Notes under the pieces: model-generated | What the model was told of the DNA's origin: nothing | The model's input: only the letters and a program-made list of their open reading frames with translations | Database searches by the model: none | Position numbers and translations under genes: made by a program | Shown here: positions 56,244 through 64,000 of the stretch, piece by piece | Position numbering within the stretch: the stretch's first letter is position 1 | How the letters are laid out: each line of letters begins with the position of its first letter | DNA from: Agroathelia rolfsii | Taxonomy: Eukaryota; Basidiomycota; Agaricomycetes; Amylocorticiales; Amylocorticiaceae | Assembly (NCBI GenBank): GCA_018343915.1 | Contig: JABRWF010000001.1 | Span: forward strand, 3,596,001-3,660,000 | DNA length: 64,000 nucleotides | Reading direction: 5' to 3'

Positions 56244-57133
56244 TACTAGTGAGCGACAAAAGCTTAGGTACAGCATAAAATCATACAATTTTGTCGATTT
56301 CACTCACTTCCATATCGTTCCTCTTCAAACAAAATTTTACACAGTACCTTTTACACGCCCTTTAGAAACCTGTACAGTTAGTTTTGCAAAAAAAAAAAAA
56401 AAACCATTAGTTAGCAACTACTAGCCATACATGTGTATAGAGTGCGTATATGCCGGAAAATAACCTTTGTGATCTCCACTTATTTCTGGCTGAAGCTATT
56501 TCTCTTGTAAAGTATATACTAAGAAAATGACGAGAAAAAAAACTCACGAGATAAAAAACATCTGGCGAGACTGTAAAAATTCCGGAAGTCGACGGTTTCT
56601 GTCGCTTTCCTAGCTTGCATGATTGCACTAAGGCTGTCGACTTCTAAAAATGTTACAGCCTCGTTAGATGTTTCTGATCTCACGATTTTTTTTCTCTCTT
56701 CATGTCCTTAGTATATACTTTACAGGAGAAATGGCTTCGGTCAGAAATAAATGGAGATCACAAAGATTATTTTCCGGCATATACGCACTCTATACACATA
56801 TATTTGTCTTCCTTATTGTTTTCTGTCTCTCATTGCGCACACATTAGGGTTTGGGATGCCCCACGGATATCTTGTACATTTTGTATAAATACTGAACTAT
56901 TTACTCTAAAATAAAATCGTTGTTCGTATTACTTATCTACGTGTGATCTACAACACTAACTAATGGGATTTTTTTTTTTTTTTTTTTTGCAAAACTAACT
57001 GTACAGGTTTCTAAAGGGCGTGTAAAAGGTACTGTGTAAAATTTTGTTTGAAGAGGAACGGCATTGAAGTGGGTGAAATCAGCAAATTTCATGATTTTGT
57101 GCTGCGCCTAAACTTTTATCACTCACTAGTGCA
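56244..57133. mobile_element. Foldback element (about 890 bp, long inverted arms)
   Basis: The two halves are inverted copies. The outer ends read ACTAGTGAGCGACAAAAG at 56244 and, reversed, CACTAGTGAGTGATAAAAG ending at about 57133. Further matching pairs are 56318-56398 with 56980-57061 (CGTTCCTCTTCAAACAAAAT and beyond), 56434-56530 with 56700-56800, and 56567-56594 with 56637-56664 around a centre near 56615. Poly-A and poly-T runs (56388-56402; 56970-56990) sit at mirrored positions. No transposase ORF is present. This is a non-autonomous foldback/MITE-type element whose RNA would form a very long hairpin. No clear target-site duplication was found. Confidence 0.75.
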
Positions 57134-58213
57134 ATACGGACAACAGGGTTAGAAACAGAGAGGATTGAGAGATGATAGGGAAAACGTCTGTCACATATGG
57201 AATACCAGAAAGTGTAGGAGGAGAGGCGACATGCGACACATTCGGAGAAGCAATGGATGACAGAAAGTGGCAGAAGCATTGATATATTGATAGAGGCCTG
57301 CGACCGCCTGCTAGCGAAAGCGACTGAATATACTACGCTTTGCCGCTTCCGGGCAGTCCGTAGAGGGCTGGCGGAAGTTACAGAACTGGGAATAGAGTTG
57401 CACTTTTCGAGTTACTATTGGCATAACATTCTTGATTTGCTTGGATGCTCCGCACTGATAGCATTCAGTTGGGCGTTTGGTGCATGCAGATCGTTGGATG
57501 TACTTGGGAAGATCGTTAGCTTGTACTATATCTATTAAAATTAAGTGAGTTCTGGATTTTCATATTAACGACATTCCATTGTGCGGAGTGCTGTTACAAG
57601 CTGGTGAAGCAGGCGAATCTTGTTATTACGCTAATGTGTCGCGTCCTGGATGGAGAAAGTGCATGCCCAAGTATAAGGGGGTTATTGGCTTTAGTACCTG
57701 AGGGAAAGTCGAGGAATTTACCGACAACATTCCATGTCGGGTCAACTAGGAGTGCGGCCCCAGGAGGCCTCGATAATTCAATCGAAGAGCTTGTCTCCTA
57801 GCATTGATTCTGCATTTAATCTATTGTGCCTTATTCCTGTGCTGGATACATGTTTTGATGGCTACAGTAAATGTGCTGATAGCATGATATCAGCCTTGCA
57901 CTGCAATTGCGTGTGCGTCCATCATACTTGTCCATCTAGAGTCGAATGAGGTTAGAGTGAAATATAAGATTAGATTGTCTGTAGTTGACGCTGACGTCAT
58001 GTGACCGAGCTGAAGCATCTAACCGAATGGAAATGCACCTTCGTTTCTGCATCGGCTTGTAAGCGCAATGACCCAGATCCCAAAACAAGTTTCGAAGTCG
58101 AGACGTGCAGAAGTATAAAAGTCCTTCCATCTCATCGTCCATCGCCATATCGTCTCTCACCCCTTCTTCCTCTCTTCACTGCAGTAAACTAAGCTCGTGG
58201 TATCGCTCGTATT
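57134..58213. other. Intergenic with possible degraded coding fragments
   Basis: Open frames 57257-57538 and 57604-57801 (+) could be parts of a decayed or orphan gene, since they lie in line with a short gap. No domain, signal or consistent splice junction is seen, so no gene is called. The final 100 bp is the ARMT1-like promoter. Confidence 0.45.
58114..58121 (+). promoter_or_regulatory. TATA box of the ARMT1-like gene
   Basis: TATAAAAG lies 100 bp before the start codon at 58214, followed by a pyrimidine-rich stretch with CTCACCCCTT shared with the pseudogene promoter. Confidence 0.65.
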
Positions 58214-60091
58214 ATGTCCATCAACGAGAATCTTGTTTCAAATAAAGCGGGCATCCCGTCACTCGATCGGGGCCCATCTAAGGTCACCCTCTCGGTTGAG
58301 CATCTCCCTAGCAAGCACAAAGTGAAGATGCCGCTGCAGCCCTCTATGGTGCGTCCTCTCCTATAAGTAACCACCAACATTTATCGATGTGTCTCCTGTG
58401 CAGGTTACCCCAAATCATCCTCCATGGCCTGCATTCCGTGGTTATCACAAATTTAGCTTCGCCTACGCTACTATGGGAGAGCGCCTTCCCACTATCTTGG
58501 GAAAGGCCATCGAAGATACCATCCAAACCCTCAACCAGGTATACGATGAAGACCGCATCGTCGACCTGGTGAACTGTATCAACGACATGTCATCCCTGAT
58601 GAAAGACTTGTCGGGCAATGCAAAACTCAGACCCATCGTCGATGACGGTGAAGCGGATGTCGCTCTCTGGAACAAAGCAATCGCGAAGCACTTCAAGGGT
58701 AAAGCAAAAGTTAGTATAGGAATTGCAAAATGATACTAATGCATTGAATTAGGCAAAGATTTCATGAATGCACCTTGGCTCTTTGCAGAAGCATACAAAT
58801 ACCGCCGCTTACGTGAATGCTTTAGCCTCAGTAAATATTGGTCTGATTATGATGTCTTCTATCGCCAGAAGGTATGTCATGATGTCATCGACTATATCAA
58901 ATGTTAATAATTTTTGATAGTGTGATACCTTCTCGCGCTCTTCTGAAGCCGTCTTTGAACTGTCTACACGATTCGCCGAGCCGTTACAAAAGCGCGATAG
59001 CGGGTTATCGGGACAGTTGGAAGAAGCGGAACGTCGTGTGTTTATGGAGCTGACTCAGATTTGTCTATGGGGCAACTCAACCGATCTCTCGCTTCTCATC
59101 AATATGACTGAGGAGCAGATCAAGTCCCTGCAGTCAACGGGCGGAGAGGCTCTCGCTGCGACGGAAAAGAACATCCTCGGCAACGATATGCACAAGCTGT
59201 GGGAGACAGTCAAGGCACTCCGGAGTAAGAAAGGTGGAAGGATAGACTTTGTCCTCGATAATGCAGGCTTCGAGCTTTACTGCGATTGCATCTATGGTAT
59301 TTTCCATTACTAATGTTACCGTTCATACTCAGATAGCTGATCATTCATGTATCATACAGCGGACTTCCTGATCCAAAGTGGGCTCGCAAAGCAAGTGCGC
59401 TTCCACGGCAAGAGATATCCATGGTTCGTGTCGGATGTCACGAAGAAAGACTGGAACTGGCTCTTGAACTCGATGATCTATGGGCATCTGTTCCCGCATG
59501 CCAGCGAGGCCGAGATGCAATCTCTCCGTCACTTGGGAAATCGCTGGAAGGTACGAGTCATGTTTTTACGAGATACGGATTGCAGTTGCTTAGAAAAAAA
59601 ATCGATCTACAGCAATATCAGAAAGAGGGTAGATGGGTATATGAGCAACATCCGTTCTGGTGCACTGGCTACACATACTGGGAGTTACACTCCGAAGCTC
59701 CGGATCTTTTCTTGCATCTCTCTGAGTCGGATCTTGTTATCTTTAAAGGCGACCTCAATCATCGCAAGTTAACGTATGACTGTGAGGCTCCGGCATCCAC
59801 TCCGTTTGACGTCGCTATTGGGCCAATGGCCTCCGCCGCAGGAGCACCCAGAGTTGCTAGTTTGCGCACAATCAAGAGCGATGTTGTCGTAGGTTTAGGA
59901 GAAGATGGTGACAAGATTGCGGAGAAACTCGACGAAGAAGAGCCAGGTTGGAAAATTAGTGGCAAATACGTAAGTTTCAATTGTTGACTATTCGAATGTT
60001 TATTTTTGAGCCATGGTGCTGATGTTTATGTTGGCAGGCGGTCGTGTTGTTGAGCGAAGGACGACCTGGTGAGAAAGTAAGCTTTGCTTAG
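58214..60091 (+). CDS. ARMT1-like damage-control phosphatase (DUF89)
   Basis: Seven exons (58214-58348, 58404-58698, 58753-58871, 58921-59296, 59360-59550, 59613-59969, 60038-60091) give 508 residues. Landmarks of the DUF89/ARMT1 family appear in order: PSMVTPNHPPWPAFRGYHKF, FAYATMGERLPTIL, the metal-site motif FVLDNAGFELYCD, LAKQVRFHGKRYPWFVSDVT and HPFWCTGYTYWEL. Then DLFLHLSESDLVIFKGDLN and TLRTIKSD-type blocks follow. Family members are metal-dependent phosphatases that remove damaged or surplus sugar phosphates (for example fructose-1-phosphate), and a methyltransferase activity has also been reported for human ARMT1. The Asp and Asn metal ligands (D-N-A-G-F) are present. The gene is the intact partner of the pseudogene 4.6 kb upstream. 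UNC-45 follows 370 bp downstream on the same strand. Confidence 0.92.
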
Positions 60092-60461
60092 GAGAAGCCA
60101 TACATTATATGGCATATAGAACGACCAGGCATCCAAGCAAAGTTTGAAAGTACGCAGTGAATATGGACAATACGGTAGCGCTGGTACTAGACATAGATAA
60201 TTTATTTTCCTGTATTTGGTAGCCTGGAATTTTCAATCACGTGCGCTTTTGCACAAGCGGCTTGATTATGTAAGTCGATGGATTGAGGATTTCAATCTAT
60301 ACTTCGAGTTACTCACGCTGTCTCAACGGCGACAAGGGGTTGTACGACGTGCGTCAACCAAACTTTATTAGCAGAAGTACGAAATCGCATATGGAAACAA
60401 CGGTTTTTAGAACAAGTGTTCATAGTCCCGGAAACCCGCTGGCACTACCGGTCAATGAGAG

Positions 60462-62693
60462 ATGGCTAAAATCGAGGAACAACCAGTTTCCGAGTCTGAA
60501 ATGATATCGCAACTGGACGCGCTTCTAGCAAAGATCCAGAAAGCACCTAGTTCGCGAATTTCTCTCTCTCAGGGAGAGATTAGTCTCCTTACCTCCTCGT
60601 TATCGAAGGCGGATAATGTGACAATACGCTCCAAAGGCTTCATAACCCTGGCAGCTTTTGCCCAAGGAGTTCGTTCTTCTATTCGTTCTACCAAAACCGT
60701 ACCTGGAGAGGCGGACCCGGGTGCGAAAGAGATCGCTCAGACTTTCTCACGTACACTTTCCAATCTCTCGACATCTATCGAGGAACATGACATTCTTAGT
60801 GCAGCAGCTTTCCTCGGCGCTCTCTTCCAAGTCGATACCCCTGCTGCATCCGTTTTAACTGTGGAAAATGGAGATGGGATTCTCGATACGATGATGGATG
60901 CTGTTGACATGCCCACCTATACCAATCCAAAACTTTATCTGGCCGTAGCCCATCTTCTGGCGCTGGCTGCGGGCGATAAGAAAACCAGGTCGGCTTTTCC
61001 ATCTCAAACGAAAGCATGGCTCGAGGCACAATCAAACCAGAGCAAGGATTTATCACTCAAGGCTGCTGCAGCGGTCGCACTTGTCAAGCTCTCTCGAGGA
61101 TCAGCACAAGATGCGAGTGAGATTACCGTTACTGGTACAGCAGACGATTCCGCTAGCTCTGCTGCTGCGGACTCACAGCTAGCAGACCTTATGAGGACAC
61201 TTGTACTTACATCCTTGTCATCCGAAGAAAGAAGCTCGACACTTCCGCTCTCCTCAGTCGCTGACGCCATCGAGGGCTTGGCTTATCTAAGCACAGACTC
61301 ATCGGTCAAAGAAGCCTTAGCATCGGATCCCGCCTTTTTGACCAAATTATTTAGTCTCATCCCGCGCAGGAAGAGAGGATCGAGCATTGTGGGCGGTACA
61401 CCGATGGTGGACGTGAATCCCACTGTGCTTTATGGGACTACGGTAATCATTACCAACCTAGTTTCCTATCCTCCTCGCATGAACGAAGAGCAAGCTCAGA
61501 TAGCAAAACTGCGCAAGATGGCTAAAGGTCCTGGATCTTCATCTAACGTTGAAATTGATCCGCGCGAGGATGATGCACACGTCAAGGCACGCGGTGTCAA
61601 GCTGATCGCTGCTGGAGTGCTAGATGCACTATCTGCCGCGGTAACCCTGACCGATAGTCGTGCGGTGCGTGCTAGCATAGGCAAAGCATATTTAAGCCTA
61701 GTAACGAATCAAGATGTTCGGGGCAAAGTACTCCAGACGGGAGGAGCCAAAGCCTTGCTGTCGTTAGTAAACAAGATTATGACCGAAGCGTCGGAATCTA
61801 TCAAATCCAAAGGACAAGCACCTCCCAAGGCAAACACCGAACTCATACTCCCACTAGACGCAGGGGATTTTGAATGCATCCAAGCTCTCGCCAAACTGAC
61901 CATTACATCGCCGCCGCTCGCAGTTTTCGGTCCTGATCCTACCACTCCCTTCTCCGCTATACCTGCCTTTGTTGCTTCGGTCACTCATCCGAATTCGTCA
62001 TTACTTCAGCGCTTCGAGTCACTCATGGCGCTAACAAATGTCTCATCCGCTTCTCCTCAAGCCGCAGAGCGCGTCGCCAGCGCACCGGGCCTCATGAATA
62101 AGGTCGAGCTGCTCATGCTCGAGGACCATGTCCTCGTGCGCCGCGCATCTGTCGAGCTCATATGCAACTTGATCGTTGGATCCGACTCGGTCTTCCAACG
62201 CTATTCGGGCAGCGGGTCCGAAAAGTCGATGGGGGCTTTGGCCAAATCAAAATTGCAGATTTTATTAGCATTATCGGATGTAGCGGACCTGCCCACGCGG
62301 AGTGCAGCCTCAGGAGCGCTAGCAACGTTGACAGCGGAGAAAAGCGCATGTTTGGCCTTATTAGAGCTTCAGCACGAAAGGAGTCGAGTCTTTCGTGTCT
62401 TAACGACGCTGATCGATCCATCTGTTGTTCCAAAGATTACCGAGGCAGACGAAGACGAGGAAGAGGTGGAAGAAGTACAAGAAGACGCGGGGCTAGTTCA
62501 TCGAGCGGTGGTTTGCGTCTCGAATCTATTATTCGCCGTTGAAGATAGACAGAAGTCTGAAGTGGCAAAGCAAGCTCAAGAAGTAGGGTTACCTACTGCT
62601 TTGATCGGGATCATAAAAAAGGGTGGGAATCCGGCAGTATTACAGCCTGCCATGGAGGCTGCAAAATGGATCTTAGAAGCTTCAAAGAAATGA
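60462..62693 (+). CDS. SHE4: UNC-45/Cro1/She4-type myosin chaperone
   Basis: A single 743-codon exon starts MAKIEEQPVSESEMISQLDA. It is all-helical with armadillo-like repeats: SKADNVTIRSKGFITLAAF, LYLAVAHLLALAAGD, VALVKLSRGSA, DAIEGLAYLSTDSSVKEAL, the loop after SLIPRRKRG, FECIQALAKLTITSPPLAVF and RFESLMALTNVSS, then RASVELICNLI and VHRAVVCVSNLLFA. This is the central/UCS region of UNC-45-type proteins, which fold and protect myosin motors with Hsp90. As in yeast She4 there is no TPR domain. The acidic segment EADEDEEEVEEVQED lies near residue 665. The lack of introns in so long a gene is notable beside its intron-rich neighbours. Riboflavin synthase follows after 160 bp. Confidence 0.9.
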   Translation: MAKIEEQPVSESEMISQLDALLAKIQKAPSSRISLSQGEISLLTSSLSKADNVTIRSKGFITLAAFAQGVRSSIRSTKTVPGEADPGAKEIAQTFSRTLSNLSTSIEEHDILSAAAFLGALFQVDTPAASVLTVENGDGILDTMMDAVDMPTYTNPKLYLAVAHLLALAAGDKKTRSAFPSQTKAWLEAQSNQSKDLSLKAAAAVALVKLSRGSAQDASEITVTGTADDSASSAAADSQLADLMRTLVLTSLSSEERSSTLPLSSVADAIEGLAYLSTDSSVKEALASDPAFLTKLFSLIPRRKRGSSIVGGTPMVDVNPTVLYGTTVIITNLVSYPPRMNEEQAQIAKLRKMAKGPGSSSNVEIDPREDDAHVKARGVKLIAAGVLDALSAAVTLTDSRAVRASIGKAYLSLVTNQDVRGKVLQTGGAKALLSLVNKIMTEASESIKSKGQAPPKANTELILPLDAGDFECIQALAKLTITSPPLAVFGPDPTTPFSAIPAFVASVTHPNSSLLQRFESLMALTNVSSASPQAAERVASAPGLMNKVELLMLEDHVLVRRASVELICNLIVGSDSVFQRYSGSGSEKSMGALAKSKLQILLALSDVADLPTRSAASGALATLTAEKSACLALLELQHERSRVFRVLTTLIDPSVVPKITEADEDEEEVEEVQEDAGLVHRAVVCVSNLLFAVEDRQKSEVAKQAQEVGLPTALIGIIKKGGNPAVLQPAMEAAKWILEASKK

Positions 62694-62853
62694 GTATATG
62701 TTGATTATTGGATATAATACTGGCACTTATGTAATATTAGTGAGGTTTATGATGGTTATGCATAACAAAGAGTCAAGCAATATGCCAGTATGGAAGTCGG
62801 AACCCGAGATGCTCGGAAGTACTATTTCTTGATCTCAATCCCCCACGAACGCA

Positions 62854-63769
62854 ATGTTTACTGGTCTGGTATGCTTTTACTTGCAAACAATCCGCTGCAA
62901 ACAGCTCTGAAACTTCTATAATACTGGAAGAATAGATAGAGCACCTGGGCACCGTCATTGCCATTTCCCTAGATGAAGGTGGATGCACTCTCACCATTGG
63001 TGACTCAGCACCTATCCTCGACGATTGTCATATTGGTGATTCAATTGCGGTGAATGGTGCCTGTCTCACTGTTACGGAATTTCACAAGGAGGATAAAGGC
63101 GGCTGGTTTACAGTATGGTTGGCGAACGAAACACTTGACAGGACTGATCTCGGTGAGCACACCTGAAACTACATACCATGTAGTGCTAACGCGGATTAAT
63201 ATATTCAGGAGAACGCAAGGTTGGAGATCGGGTAAATCTTGAGCGGGCTATGGGTGCACATGTACGCTTCGGTGGACATTTCGTTCAGGTCTGTTCGACT
63301 TTGAGCGTTCCTTTGAGAAGATTCGTTCTCACCGATCACACAGGCTCATGTCGATACGACTGCCACAATCGTTTCTTCAACCCCCGATGGAGAATCTTTG
63401 AGAATTGTTTTCGAACTACCTGAACCAACCCCGGAGCGTCCATCTTTGCTGCCCTTTATCATCCCCAAGGGATATGTGGCACTTGATGGTGCTTCGCTAA
63501 CAATTACCTTCGTCGATGATGAGCGACGCCAGTTCGGGGTGATGCTCATCACACATACACAAGAACGGATTACAATCCCGCGCAAGAAAATCGGCGATAA
63601 AGTCAACGTTGAGGTAGATATGGTAGGCAAATATGTCCAGAAAAGTGTTGTTGCCACACTAGGAGGCGAGGGTACTAGTGATAACATGAAAAACTTGATT
63701 GAAAAGGTTGTGGAGGACGTGCTGAAGAGAAAAGGGATTATATCTCAGATGACAAAAATGCCAATTTAA
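62854..63769 (+). CDS. RIB5: Riboflavin synthase, alpha chain
   Basis: Four exons (62854-62868, 62936-63152, 63209-63288, 63344-63769) give 245 residues. The N-terminus MFTGLIEHLGTV is diagnostic, formed across the first intron. Two lumazine-binding repeats follow: DSIAVNGACLTV with LGERKVGDRVNLERAM and RFGGHFVQAHVD, then KGYVALDGASLTIT with IGDKVNVEVDMVGKYVQKSV. The enzyme dismutates two 6,7-dimethyl-8-ribityllumazine molecules to riboflavin, the last step of vitamin B2 synthesis, as a homotrimer in the cytosol. The first exon encodes only five residues. The C-terminal tail (LIEKVVEDVLKRKGIIS) extends beyond the second repeat as in other fungi. Confidence 0.97.
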
Positions 63770-64000
63770 TGAGTAAAGTAGAAGTTGGATTGATACTTGA
63801 ATATCATGCATGGAATCGCCGCTATTATGATACTAGTGTACTATGCCTGATGGTCATGCAGTCATATTTACAATCCGACTCCATACATATAATCAATGCA
63901 CGCCAGATTTTAAGTGCCTTTTCCGCGATTGGAAAGCCTAATAGCCGTACAGCCATTTGATTTTGATGTTGTTGTCAAAACTACGAGATAAGCATCGTAG
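63770..64000. other. 3' flank of riboflavin synthase
   Basis: No coding exon recognised up to the window edge. A short ORF overlapping the riboflavin synthase stop (63769-63960) has no coding support. Confidence 0.5.

Noticed and set aside
57257..57801. Possible two-exon gene between the foldback element and the ARMT1-like gene
   Set aside because: No splice pair joins the frames convincingly and no domain is visible; left as an unassigned stretch.

Overview
The window is nuclear DNA of a filamentous fungus, most likely an Agaricomycete basidiomycete. The evidence is short GT-AG introns of about 50-80 nt in nearly every gene, very small exons, a basidiomycete-type tetraspanin with a long N-terminal tail, two Zn2Cys6 regulators, an intron-bearing tRNA-Val and secreted pectin-degrading enzymes. 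A plant-associated species is plausible, but the species cannot be fixed from sequence alone. About 25 protein-coding loci, one tRNA, one clear pseudogene and several mobile-element remnants can be supported. Gene models were built by hand from conserved protein segments, splice signals and reading-frame closure.

Layout. 1-8.4 kb: 5' end of a glycolipid-transfer/HET-C2-like gene (-), tetraspanin (+), rhamnogalacturonan acetylesterase (-), a long empty stretch, then a three-repeat Cys/His protein (+). 9.6-16.5 kb: bHLH regulator (-) divergent from TRM5 (+), then a calcium-regulated aspartate/glutamate carrier (+). 17.1-20.6 kb: a secreted Ser/Thr-rich repeat protein in which each repeat is exactly one exon. 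21.3-30.2 kb: thioredoxin-like protein (+), molybdopterin genes of MOCS1A/MOCS1B type (-), SnoaL-like protein (+), small Zn2Cys6 protein (+), TatD-family hydrolase (-), Golgi SNARE GOS1 (-). 30.8-31.2 kb: a 321-bp MITE flanked by TA. 31.4-43.5 kb: NmrA-like protein (+), membrane glycosyltransferase-like protein with a discoidin-like tail (-), XlnR-type Zn2Cys6 regulator (+), NIPSNAP (+), proteasome beta-3 (-), forkhead protein (+). 43.8-50.6 kb: tRNA-Val(AAC), D-amino-acid oxidase (-), an unrecognised ORF (-), endopolygalacturonase (-). 51.8-60.1 kb: LINE remnant, decayed ARMT1-like pseudogene, a roughly 890-bp foldback element, and the intact ARMT1-like paralogue. 60.5-63.8 kb: UNC-45/She4-type chaperone (+) and riboflavin synthase (+).

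Most genes are housekeeping and do not form a cluster. Two encode pectin-degrading enzymes (rhamnogalacturonan acetylesterase and endopolygalacturonase) and one an XlnR-type regulator, but they lie far apart. The most unusual features are the exon-per-repeat surface protein, the MoaA/MoaC pair with an in-frame splice option that skips the first stop codon as in animal MOCS1, a 27-nt intron in the bHLH gene, adjacent 5-nt exons in the carrier gene, and a patch of near-identity between the ARMT1-like gene and its pseudogene that suggests gene conversion.
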